From contig CM057338.1 of NCBI GenBank assembly GCA_030015575.1, forward strand, positions 137,665,546-137,729,545: a DNA stretch of 64,000 bases, read 5' to 3'. Under the pieces are notes generated by a model. The model saw only the letters and a list, made by a program, of their open reading frames with translations. It had not been told where the DNA came from and did no database searches. Both the position numbers and the translations under genes were made by a program. This document shows positions 11,997-23,309 of the stretch, piece by piece. The first letter of the stretch is position 1, and the number at the start of each line of letters is the position of its first letter. The DNA is from Agapanthus africanus. Taxonomy: Eukaryota > Streptophyta > Magnoliopsida > Asparagales > Amaryllidaceae.

Positions 11997-12610
11997 GTAG
12001 GATCTAGCGATCCGGCTGACAGGGTTATGTCCCGGGCATGTGGGCCGTTGTCTCGGGTATGTACGAGACTCCTGTTAAACATGATCCTCCTTTCCACTAT
12101 ACGATTTCAAACATGACCTCGAGACTGATAGGGACACCGATCATACTTTGCATCATTTAGTGACATAGTAATTGCACGCATTGTACTTTCACTGTTATTA
12201 TCGTATCTACTTGTTTCATATCATTGTTATATAAATTGCTATTACGTCGCTCTGACGACCTGAGTATGCATGCTCAGATCTCGTGGAAGAACCAGCGCAG
12301 GAGACGGATATACCTTTCGAGCTGACGAAAATCTAGTCTGGAGTACTTTTCTTTCTTTCCTGCTTTCCATAAAGAGATCGTGTAATTGAACTTGGTTAGT
12401 AACTCTTCATGTTTATTTGCAATTTGTGAACAATGGATTTTAATGTAATAATTTAGTGATGTAATTCCTTTACTGCTGTGCTTTGCTTACTGATTACCAT
12501 GTAATGCTAGAAGCCGAAGTGTGACTACGGCGGGATTATTCCTTGACTGTAGGAGCATGGCTGGCCTAGTCATCCCTCGTTTTTCGTATTTTGGGAAGTG
12601 GGGCGTGACA
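9464..12610 (+). repeat. Element B 5' LTR
   Basis: 3,147 bp from tgtaaatcccc to gcggggcgtgaca. The first half contains CT-rich and CGA-rich sequence (9760-10580) giving spurious open frames on both strands. A long AT dinucleotide run at 11930-11993 is much shorter in the 3' LTR. Confidence 0.93.
11930..11993. repeat. (AT)32 microsatellite in element B 5' LTR
   Basis: 64 nt of uninterrupted AT. The same place in the 3' LTR (43521-43532) has only six AT units, so the run expanded (or the other contracted) after insertion. Confidence 0.9.
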
Positions 12611-12619
12611 TGGTTTTGT

Positions 12620-12632
12620 TGGTATCAGAGCC
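12620..12632 (+). promoter_or_regulatory. Element B primer-binding site (tRNA-iMet)
   Basis: tggtatcagagcc, complementary to the 3' end of plant initiator tRNA-Met, nine bases after the LTR. Confidence 0.85.
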
Positions 12633-12743
12633 GTGTTTAGTAACAAGAGATAACATTAACTACTGTATTGTATTATTTTCGTTTCACTATTCCTGATTTT
12701 TTATCCTTGAATCTGATTTTATCCTTTTGAATCTTCCAGCGAT

Positions 12744-13550
12744 ATGACGTCCCCGAACGACCCCTCCTCGGACTCTAGCTCTCAGGACCGCACGGAAAGA
12801 ATACTCAGTGCACTGACCTCTCTCGCGGAAGCTCAGGAGAGGAAGACAGACTTACTCGCTGAGGGACTCAGGGCGATTACCGCTGCAGAAGGATCCTCCG
12901 CACTCATTACCGCCCCCGAGGGCACTACTCCACCAGCTTACCCTGCTAGGACTGGTACCGTATCAGACTTCCGGAGGTTGCATCCAGCTGCGTTCACGGG
13001 GCTAGCTGAACCCCTCGAGGCCGAGCAATGGTTAGTGAACATGGAGAACTTACTGACAGCCGCCAGGGTACCAGATGAAGATAGGGTGGACGTGATAAAG
13101 ATCCAATTGGAAGATGAAGCCCGTACATGGTGGTCAGTGGAAGAAAGCAGGCTGGACAGGCTGATTGAATGGGGCAAATTCAAAGAGTGCTTCTTAGATC
13201 ATTATTTCCCTTCCACCGCCAAGGCAGAGATAGAGGAAAAATTTATTCTATTGAAGCAGAATGGACGCCCAGTGGACGTATATGCGGCAGAGTTCAACCG
13301 TCTGAGCCGTTTTGCTCCATACATGGTCACCTCAGAGGCCACCAGGGCCAGACGCTTCTTACAGGGGCTTGATTTCGAGCTGCAGCAGTTGATTGCATCA
13401 CTGGAGTTGCAGACTTTCGCACAGGTACTCAACGCAGCGAGAGTTCAGGAGCAATTGATCAACAAGTTCAGAAAATCCCCAGTCGTTCCAGCACGTACCC
13501 CTGCACCTTCTCGAGGAGCCATACCGGTTCACAGGACTGGAATGGCATAA
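12744..13550 (+). pseudogene. Element B gag (capsid part)
   Basis: 268 codons from ATG 12744. It has a Ser-rich N-terminus, then a retrotransposon-gag capsid region: LHPAAFTGLAEPLEAEQWL, DEARTWW, EEKFILLKQNGRPVDVY and RARRFLQGLD. The frame ends at TAA 13548-13550, and the next codon is an in-frame ATG of the zinc-knuckle/pol segment. Related elements fuse these parts, so this stop is most likely a nonsense change separating capsid from nucleocapsid rather than a natural gag end. The capsid portion itself looks intact. Confidence 0.8.
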
Positions 13551-16303
13551 ATGAAGCGTCCGTTCGTGCCACAGCATCGCCCCCAGAGACGGAACATAGT
13601 TTGCGGCTACTGCGGTAGAGATGGGCATACCCAGAAGGACTGTCACCGCGCCAAGGGACAGTACTTGATTTGCGGATCCAGTCAGCACAGAATTAGCGGT
13701 TGCCCCGAGCGAGCAGAGATACAGGGAGGTTCTGGACCGCCGCAGCAGAGGCCACAGGAGCAGAGGCAACCCTTTACAGGTCGCGGTCAGGGACGAGCTT
13801 TCACCTTGACCGCCGAGCAGGCAGAGGCATCAGGAGACGTTGTTACAAGTACTCTACTCGTACATTCCTTACCAGCTAGAGTACTATTTGATTCTGGGGC
13901 AACACACTGCTTCATATCGGAGCATTTCATTAATACACACTCCATACCACATGAACCACTAACCAAGGGCTGGGAAATACATACGGGTAATGGCATTATA
14001 ATATCTAGTCGAGAATGTAGATCATATCCGGTTGTAGTGTGTGGCAGGGAATTCTATGCGAATTTCCTTCTGATTGGGACAGGCAGTTACGACGCAATTC
14101 TCGAAATGGATTGGATGAGTACTTTCCATGCAGTTATCGATTGCCATGCAAGGAATGTGATCTTCCGCATTCCCAATCACCCGGAGTTTATTTTCGAGGG
14201 CGGAAGCGAATCTTTGGAGCCAGCCAAATACAGAGCCAAGCCCAAGGAGCTGACAGGTATGGAGATTGATGAGAGCCTGGCCCCAGAGATTGTTCGGGAC
14301 TTTCTGGACGTATTTTCTGAAGATCTACCAGGTCTACCACCTCCTCGCATCTTGGAGTTCTCTATCGATTTGACTCCAGGTACGGCCCCAGTATCCAAGG
14401 CCCCATACAGAATGGCACCAGTTGAGTTGGCGGAGTTGAAGAAGCAAATAGAAGAGCTATTGGAGAAGGGATTTATTCGGCAGAGCGCTTCACCGTGGGG
14501 TGCGCCAGTTCTGTTAGTAAAGAAGAATGATGGATCGCTGCGGATGTGTATAGATTATCGGGAGCTGAACAAAGTCACAATAAAGAACAAGTACCCAATC
14601 CCGCGCATCGACGACTTATTCGACCAGCTAAGTGGGGCCAAGGTATTCTCAAAGTTGGATCTCCGTTCGGGATATCATCAAATCAGAGTAGCAGCTGAGG
14701 ATGTATGCAAGACGGTTTTCAGGACCCGATACGGACATTACGAGTTCCTTGTGATGCCGTTCGGTGTTACCAATGCTCCAGCGATATTCATGGACTTAAT
14801 GAACAGGGTGTTTGCAAAGTACTTGGACACGTTTGTCGTTGTATTCATCGACGACATACTTGTCTACTCGAAGACCCGGGAGGAGCATGTCGAGCATTTG
14901 CGCACGGTTCTACAAATTCTTCGGGAAGAGAAGCTGTATGCGAAACTAAGCAAGTATGAATTTTGGCTCGACAAGGTTCAGTTCTTGGGACACATTGTTT
15001 CGGGCGAAGGCATCTCAGTGGACCCGGCAAAGATAGAATCTGTCAGAGATTGGCCAACGCCGAAATCAGTGGCCGAGATCAGGAGTTTTCTGGGATTGGC
15101 GGGTTATTATCGGAGATTCGTCCAAGACTTCTCGAGAATCGCTGAACCTTTGACGAGGCTTACACGGAAGGATGTGCCATTTGCGTGGACAGAGGAGTGT
15201 ACTTAGGCATTTGACACACTAAAGCAGAAGTTGACCACGGCGCCTATCCTTACAGTACCAGATGATTCCGGTGGTTTAGTGATACACAGTGATGCCTCAG
15301 GGAAGGGATTAGGCTGTGTTCTGATGCAGCACGGCCGAGTGGTTGCTTACGCCTCTCGATAACTGAGAAATCACGAGAAGAACTATCCTACGCATGATTT
15401 AGAGTTAGCTGCAGTAGTCTTTGCGTTGAAGATTTGGAGGCACTACCTATTGGGCGAGAAAGTGGAGGTATACACGGATCATAAAAGTCTGACGTACGTC
15501 TTCACTCAGAAGGAGCTAAACATGAGGCAGCGCGGATGGCTAGAGCTGATGGCAGATTATGACTTGGACCTTCAGTATCACCCGGGGAAAGTGAATGTTG
15601 TACCAGATGCGCTCAGTCGCAAGCCAGCGGTCATGAGGTTGACCAGTCAGAGGAGCATTATTGAGGACTTTCAGAGACTCGAGCTTGAAGTCGTTACACC
15701 AGGCGCACTCAGTCAACTTTGGCAACTACGGGTGCAGTCTTCCCTGGTGGATCGCATCAAGGCTACACAAGCGGATGATCCCTGATTGCAAAAGTTCAGA
15801 GCGCAAGTAGAACCTGGGCTGAGAACGGACTTGATCATACATGAAGATGGCTCTCTGAGATTCGGTAGCAGACTCTGCGTACCCAAGGGAGATGTCCGAG
15901 AAGAAGTACTGGCTGAGGCGCATAGTTCAGCTTATTCTGTGCATCCGGGAGGTACGAAGATGTATCGAGACCTAAAGCAGCACTTTTGGTGGAACGGAAT
16001 GAAGCGGGAAATTGCGAGGTTCGTATCCAGGTACCTGGTATGCCAGCAGGTGAAGGCGAAGCATCAGAGGACGGCGGGATTGTTACAACCACTGCCGATA
16101 CCAGAATGGAAGTGGAAGCACATTACCATGGATTTCGTGACGGCCCTACCACGGAGCCCTGGGGCAATAACGCCATTTGGGTTATCGTCGATCGCCTCAC
16201 GAAAGCTGCACACTTCATACCATTCCGAGTGGGACAGTCGACAGAGTCACTGGCAGAGAGATACATGCAGGAGATAGTGCGACTTCACGGTGTTCCAGTC
16301 AGC
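13551..16303 (+). pseudogene. Element B pol, 5' part (NC-PR-RT-RNaseH-IN start)
   Basis: The 551-codon frame 13551-15206 holds a zinc knuckle (C18, C21, H26, C31), a second knuckle with Tyr38 where Cys is expected, protease LFDSGATH (D114), and reverse transcriptase with [10 protein letters not shown] and catalytic FIDD (432-435). The same frame goes on through RNase H ([21 protein letters not shown]) and the integrase zinc domain (HPGG...YLVCQQ, with Tyr where Cys or similar is usual). Stops: TAG 15204-15206, TAA 15360-15362, TGA 15783-15785. A single missing base near 16159-16163 shifts the frame within the integrase core. Coding is then cut at 16303 by element C, between the first and second catalytic aspartates. 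Confidence 0.88.
16299..16303. other. Target-site duplication of element C array (left copy)
   Basis: tcagc at 16299-16303 repeats at 40116-40120. Deleting one copy with everything between restores an uninterrupted VPVSIVSD reading in the element B integrase. Only the two outer ends of the array carry it. Confidence 0.93.
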
Positions 16304-19091
16304 TGTAACACCCGAGTCCAGTAATACTAGTTGAGTGTATTATATTGCTCTTTCCAATTATTTTGATTGTTTGGTGTTTATTGCTAAATTTTAACCGGTT
16401 AAGTCATTTTGGCACATAACAAATTTTAACACCGAAAGTGAAATCTAAAATGTCCATGTTGGCCTACTCGTCGCCACTAGTCGCGTGGTAGCGTCCGCGT
16501 GTCGAGATTTCGTCCCGTTCGGCTAAACGGGCAAGTTTGGACGGCTACGCACGCGTGCAAGTGTCCGACTTGGGGGCACGCATTTTAATCACAAAACAGC
16601 TCTTTTCAAAATTTGGAACTCGCTTAAAATCCTATAATTTGAATTTGGAACATTTGGGCGCAACCCGGGCTCGATTTGGAAATGTTTCATTTAGCGCCGA
16701 TTTACCCATTTTAATTTATTATACTAAACTATATATATATACAATTCTGTTAAAATTTAACCACTAAACATTCACAAATCTCATTCTCACTCTTTTCTAT
16801 CTCGTGATCAGCCAATCACGAGGCTTCTTCTCGTGGGCCCCGCCTTCCATATCTCTCTCTCTCATCTCGTCTCTCTCTCTCTCTCCTCATCAAATCTCTC
16901 TCTCTCCCTCTATATTATCTTCCTCACGTCCCCTACAGAAAACCATCTCGAGAAACCCCACGAGAACTCGAACCCTAACCCTAGCCACCACGAGCCCTCG
17001 CCGTCGATCTCCCCGCGACCTCGCCGTCGCCTCCTCAGCCTAGCCGCACCCTCCTACCTCCTTCCTCCGTCTCCTTCCGCGCCTGCACCCAACCCCGACG
17101 ACAACACCCGGCCGCAGATCTCGCCGTCGACGCCGCCTCCCGTCACCAACGACGCCTGAGACTCCCTCTCTTCCTCCTCGTCCCGACCTCGTCGTCGCCT
17201 TCCTCCTCCCCTCGCCGGACCACAGAACCCATAACCACAACCCTACGACCCTCTGCAGTTCGCCGAAAAACACGCCGTCGACCCTCGTCGACGTCACCCG
17301 CGCCACCTCCGACCACCTCCTTTCCCCCTCGATCACCAGAGCCGACCACCACCCTCCTCTACTCGTCGCACCACCCTCTCCAGCGAACCCCGAGGCTGTC
17401 CAACCTTCGCAGCCACCGTCGCTGCCTCGCCGGCGTTCCAGCGCCGTCGAGCCCGTGTGGTTGCCCCCTGGTGTCTTCCTGTAAGCATCCCTTATCTTTC
17501 CTTTTGTGCGAAATCCCCCCCGCTGATCTTAGTACGTTTATCGTGTTACTAACTTCGTTGCCGATGACTTTTGCCGGAATCCGGCCGTGCCGTCATTTGG
17601 ACCCGACACTCCAGCGAAGTACCCTGGTCCGTGTGATCCCGCTGTTCGCTGTTGGGGCTCGATCCGTGCACCCGTCTCGTGTTTTCTGCCGACACTGCAT
17701 CCGTGCTTTCCGGTTTGCGAAACCGTCGAGGCAAGATTTCTCGCTACATGCTACGTTAAACTAATTAAATGCTTGACTCACAAACTTGCTATATTAACTA
17801 GTATTGCTACTTATCTCATTGGATGAAATATGATGTATATTATAATACTGCCACCTAAATCGTATTTTGCCACCTAACCTTTATAACAACTACCTGCTAA
17901 TCATTTTACTATTTAGAGGTTAATAGTCGCACACTTATATCTTTATTGCCTGCTGTTATTAATATTGCGCTACACTGTGATTATTGCACCCCAAAGGTGC
18001 TCGAACCTGTTAATAAGAGAATACAAAGCATCACTGTGTTTACATGGAATAATATTGTTATTACTGTTCCTGCTGTGGTTCCTTATTCGTTACTATACCT
18101 GTTATCAGCATACATTTGATTGCATCACATATTGACCCGATCTTGATACACCTGACACATATACTGATACACCGGACATGACACCATATACATACCGACT
18201 CAACCTATTGGACTACAAACCTGACTTGGGGTCCTTTTGGACCATTCCTGCTGTCTATCCAGACAGACCTGCTTTTACCGGATTTTGTGTTGACATTAAT
18301 CCTGGACTACTGAATACCTGACCTGACATACATAACTTGGGGGTATGGGGAAATCAAAGGTGAAACCGACTTGTAACTCAACAGTTCGATACTTGTTCTG
18401 ATCAGTCTTATAGGCTTGGCCAGTCCGGGAGTGATGATGCTGACATCACTCATCCATCCTACTACCTATTACTGCTTAGCGGCACGTCTCGGATTCAGCC
18501 CCGAGGACCTTGACCGTGGTCCCGGGCACGCACGGGATACTATTGAGTTACATCGACGATTCATCAATTGATTTCAAAGACTATAGAGTAGAAACCTGAT
18601 AGGACAGTTTAGTCACCATTGCACATTACCCTGCTCTGTTATTTCTTAGTACTACTTTATTCATGTTCATACCCGCATTGTTTATTACCATGTTTATATT
18701 ATATACTTGATGACATGACGCGCTGACGTCTGGGTTTTGCATGGCCCAGATTCCGTACCACTATCGTCGACCGAGCAGAAGTACTTCAGCCAGCAGGCTG
18801 AACTGTGAGTTCCTTAGGGTTTAGTTTATTTATTTCATTTCATTTCCAGATGTGAGCCCGCATTATGGGACGTACTGTCTATTTATTGTATTGGATCATT
18901 TGCTTCCTCACTTATTGTTTATTGATTCGTGTTATTATGGATTTGGACATGTATTAGATTAGTTTATTTTATTGTTCTTGATATCTCTACAACCGTAATG
19001 TGACTGTGGATGGATACATCCTACCCACAGGTAGCATGGTTGGCTGTGTCACGTGCCCAATCTTGCGTACTCTGGGAAGCGGGGCGTGACA
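16304..19091 (+). repeat. Element C LTR1 (outer 5')
   Basis: 2,788 bp, TGTAACACCC...GGGGCGTGACA. A CTATATATATATA run near 16730 could act as a TATA box, followed by a CT microsatellite (16851-16915) and a CGA/CCT-rich segment (16930-17470) that resembles a leader with a possible splice donor (cctgtaagc near 17478). Private variants relative to LTR2-4 lie only in its first ~1.7 kb, for example 16864-16865, 17456 and 17995. The Pro/Ser-rich frames in it are not called genes. Confidence 0.95.
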
Positions 19092-19100
19092 TGGTTCTTT

Positions 19101-19113
19101 TGGTATCAGAGCC
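19101..19113 (+). promoter_or_regulatory. Element C primer-binding site, unit 1
   Basis: tggtatcagagcc (tRNA-iMet), nine bases after LTR1. The same site recurs at 26109-26121 and 33117-33129; LTR4 has none because it abuts the integrase of B. Confidence 0.85.
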
Positions 19114-19426
19114 AGGTTAGTTGGGTTGATTCTTTTGTAGTTGGGTATTGTACCCGATACACGAATCAGAATACCCGTGATTAGGAAACATGTCCTGCCA
19201 CCTTGACCGTTTTACCATCCTTGAATCATTCTTCCGGATCATGTCGACCTGCAAACTTACTTTGCATTGTCAACTCGAAAACCTAATTTCTTGTTATCTC
19301 TAGGACTTAGGCGACTTGAGTGGAGTTAAGTAATTGCGGCTATGATACCGCGGCATAGCTACAATGCAGTACTCTATTTAAGTATCTTGGAGTTCTAGCC
19401 TCGATCTATACTCAGAATCTATCATC
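19114..19426 (+). other. Element C leader, gag capsid missing
   Basis: Untranslated-looking sequence between primer site and the first open frame, repeated at 26122-26434 and 33130-33442. It contains attcttttgtagttgggtat (19129-19148), an exact copy of the sequence just before the next LTR (23288-23307). No capsid coding is present here, whereas element B has 268 gag codons in this position. Confidence 0.7.
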
Positions 19427-22400
19427 ATGCTAATGTTGGGTACTTTGATTTTCAGGAATATGACCGGTAAGAATTTGAAGATGGACCAAAGACGTGCGGT
19501 CATAGCCGCCAGGCGTAGAGTGATAAGGGGATTGCTGGAGAATCTAAAGGAACAGACCGAGCTGGAACCGGCATTTGCACTGAACCAAACGTCTGTACGT
19601 AGAAGTATTCCGGTGAACAGGCGCAGTGTAGCACCAATGAAGAAAACAATTGTGGGTGATCGGAAAGGAAGCGTGATTTGTAACTACTACCATGTAACCG
19701 GACATGTGCGGAAGGAGTGTCGTAGGAGGCTGGGACTCTGTTTTAGATGTGGAGCGGCAGATCACGCCGTTAGTGCTTGTCCGTCGAAGCTTCGTACAAG
19801 GGATGATATACAGAAGCCTCCGCAGAGACCGTTCCAAGGGCAGGAACAGCTTACTCAAGGACCAAATCAGGCTCGAGCGTTCACGTTGACAGCTGAGGAA
19901 GCTAAAGCATCAAGAGAAGGGGTTTCAGGTACTTTACTCGTTCATGGTTTTCCCGCATTGGCATTATTTGATTCCGGAGCATCCCACTGTTTTATGTCAT
20001 CCAAATTTATAACTACACACTCGATTACCTGCACGACCCTGTCTAGTTTCTGGGACATACACACTGGGAATGGGAAAATCATAGCTAGTAAGGAATGTAG
20101 AGATTGTACAGTTGTTGTTTGCGGACGGGAGCTTTTTGCAGATTTCTTGGTGATAGATACGGGCAGTTATGAAGTAGTCTTGGGAATGGATTTTCTTGGC
20201 ACTTTCCACGCCCATATTGACTGTAGGGCAAGGAAGGTAATTTTCCAGATTCCCGGACACCCTGAGTTTACCTTCACTGGAGGAAGCTGCTCTGTCGGGC
20301 CAGTTAAGTTTAGGGCTAGGCCGACGAACAGTGTTCTTGCGACAATGGAAGCGGATAGTAATGAAGAGCCGGCAGTTGTTCGCGACTTTATGGATGTGTT
20401 TGAAGATATATCAGGCTTACCGCCGAAGCGAGATGTGGAGTTTGCGATTGACCTTATTCCTGGTGCAGCGCCAGTATCAAAATCTTATTATCCAATGGCA
20501 CCGGTGGAATTGGAAGAAGTTAAGAAACAAGTTAGTGAATTACTTGAGAAGGGATGGATTCGAAGCAGCAACTCACCTTGGGGAGCTCCAGTTCTTTTAG
20601 TAAAGAAGAAGGATGGCACGAGAAGGATGTGCATTGACTATCGAGAATTGAACCGGGTGACTATTAAGAACAAGTACCCGATCCCTCGCATTGGAGAACT
20701 TTTTGAGCAGCTTAGTGGCGCGAGGGTATTCTCGAAACTGGATTTGCGATCAGGATATCATCAGGTCCGAGTGAAAGCAGGAGACATTTGCAAGACGGCG
20801 TTTCGAACTCAGTATGGACATTTCGAGTATCTAGTGATGCCCTTCGGAGTGACTAATGCGCCGGCAATATTCATGGATTTGATGAACAGGATCTTTTCAC
20901 CATTCTTGGACCAGTTTAATGTGGTATTCATTGACGATATTCTGGTATACTCGAAGAGTCCGGAGGAGCATGCAGAGCATTTAAAGATCGCCCTGCAGAC
21001 GCTGAGACAGGAGAAATTATTCGCGAAAATGAGTAAGTGCGAATTTTGGCTGGAAGAAGTGAAGTTTCTGGGGCATGTCGTGTCGGGCAATTGAATCGCC
21101 GTCGATCCCGAAAAGATTGCAGCAGTTCGAGATTGGCCTATTCCAAAGAATGTTGCGGAGATAAGAAGTTTTCTTGGACTCGCCGGTTACTACAGAAGAT
21201 TTGTGGAGAACTTCGCTCGTTTAGCTGAGCCGTTAACCAAGCTCACGCGCAAGGAGGTACCGTTTGTTTGGACGAATGGATGTGCATTGGCCTTCGAGGC
21301 GTTGAAACAGAAGTTGATAACCGCCCCTATCCTGACCGTACCAGATAATTCAGGAGGACTGGTGTTACACAGCGACGCATCCGGAAAAGGATTGGGATGT
21401 GTTCTGATGCAGAATGGGAAAGTCGTCGCTTACGCATCGAGACAACTGAAGACTCATGAGAAGAATTATCCGACACATGACTTGGAGCTTGCAGCCGTGA
21501 TCTTCGCCCTGAAAATTTGGAGACACTACCTTTTGGGTGAGAGAGTCGAAGTTTTTACTGATCACAAGAGTTTGAAGTATGTGTTCACTCAGAAGGAGTT
21601 GAACATGAGGCAACGCAGATGGTTGGAGCTGATGGCCGACTACGACCTTGACCTTAAGTACCATCCGGGAAAAGTTAACGTCGTGCCAGATGCGCTAAGT
21701 CGGTTACCAGCAATTCAGATATTGACCGTACAAAGGGAGATCATTGCGGATTTCCAGAGATTTGACTTGGAGGTTTTGCTACCACATGCTACGGGACAGT
21801 TGATGCAGTTACAAGTACAGTCGTCCTTAGTTGAGAAGATTAAAGCGTCACAATCGCAGGATCCTAGACTGCAAAAGTTTCGAGAGCAGGTTGAAGCCGG
21901 ATTACGAACCGATTTACTGATCCACGAAGACGGTTCGTTGAGATATGGTAGCCGTGTATGTGTGCCAAAAGGGGATATACGTGAAGAGCTTATGAAGGAG
22001 GCACACAGTTCAGCTTACTCCGTACATCCAGGAGGGACAAAGATGTACCGAGATACTCGACAGCACTTCTGGTGGGAAGGTATGAAACGGGAAATTGCTC
22101 GCTTCGTGGCTAAGTGCTTGGTGTGTCAGCAAGTCAAGGCTGAACACCAAAGGGTTGCTGGTTTGTTGCAACCACTTCCGATTCCTCAGTGGAAGTGGGA
22201 ACATATAACCATGGATTTCGTGACGGCTTTACCGCGGAGTCCAAAGGGCAACAATGCAGTATGGGTGATTGTCGATCGGTTGACCAAAGCAGCTCACTTT
22301 ATTCCTTTTCGGATTGGTCAATCGACGGAGACGTTGGCAGAGCGGTACATGCAGGAGATTGTGAGATTGCATGGAGTACCGGTAAGCATCGTGTCCGATC

Positions 22401-23251
22401 GGGACACTCGGTTCTTGTCGCACTTCTGGAGGAGTTTACAAGAAAGTTTGGGGACTCGATTGAAGTTTAGCACAGCTTATCATCCTCAAACTGATGGACA
22501 ATCGGAGAGAACGATCCAGACCCTTGAAGATATGTTGAGGGCTTGCATGTTAGACTTCAAAGGTTCTTGGGAGGATCATCTGCACCTGGTGGAGTTTTCG
22601 TACAACAATAGCTTCCAAGCGACAATTCAGATGGCTCCGTTTGAAGCGTTGTATGGTCGTAAGTGCCGTTCACCGGTTTGTTGGGATGATGTGGGTGAAC
22701 GAAGGTTACTAGGACCAGATTTGGTGGTACAGACAGTCGAGAAGGTGAATACAATCAGGAAGCATATGAAGGCAGCTCAAGACAGACAGAAAAGTTGGGC
22801 TGACACGTCAAGAAGACCTCTAGAGTTCGCCGTGGGTGATTTGGTATTCCTGAAGATATCACCGACTAGAGGGGTGATTCGCTTTGGAAGTCGGGGAAAG
22901 CTTAGTCCTCGATTCGTTGGACCCTTCGAGATATTGGAGCGTGTTGGAGAGGTAGCGTACCAGTTGGCGTTACCACAGTCATTAGCAGGAGTGCACGATG
23001 TGTTCCATGTGTCTCAACTACGGAGGTATGTTCGCGATGAGACTCATGTCTTGGATCTTTTGGAGTTGACTGTGCGGGAGGACCTAACTTTTGAGGAGCG
23101 ACCAGTTGAAATCAAGGATCGAGGAGAAAAGGTTCTTAAGAACAAGGTTATCCCTCTTGTGCTAGTTTCTTGGGGTAATCGATCGCATGGAGAATCCACT
23201 TGGGAGCGAGAAGACGAGATCCGGCAGAAATTCCCTCACCTTTTCCAGTAG
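19427..23251 (+). pseudogene. Element C unit 1 partial gag-pol, one internal stop
   Basis: First frame 19427-21094: a short N-terminal part, a zinc knuckle with Tyr for the second Cys (residues 85-98), an intact knuckle [14 protein letters not shown] (105-118), protease FDSGASH (D182) and reverse transcriptase with FIDD (501-504). It ends at TGA 21092-21094. The same frame continues to TAG/TAA-free 23251: RNase H ([14 protein letters not shown]) and integrase with H268/H275/C305/C308 and D338, D399, E435 (numbered from Met 21203), a classic D,D(35)E. The chromodomain-like tail ends STWEREDEI...FPHLF. Unit 1 alone has Gln in the RT motif FRTxYGH, where units 2 and 3 have Arg. Non-autonomous: no capsid. 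Confidence 0.9.
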
Positions 23252-23309
23252 TTAGCTATCTTGCATTTTTGGAATTTCGAGGACGAAATTCTTTTGTAGT
23301 TGGGTATGA

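Noticed and set aside
13551..15206. Integrated pararetrovirus
   Set aside because: LTRs, tRNA primer site, target duplications, integrase and chromodomain-like tail identify Ty3/gypsy retrotransposons; no movement or coat protein features.
16833..17159. Pro/Ser-rich frames inside element C LTRs (and copies at 23841, 30849, 37857) as genes
   Set aside because: CT/CGA-rich composition leaves several frames open on both strands; no motif; inside LTR.
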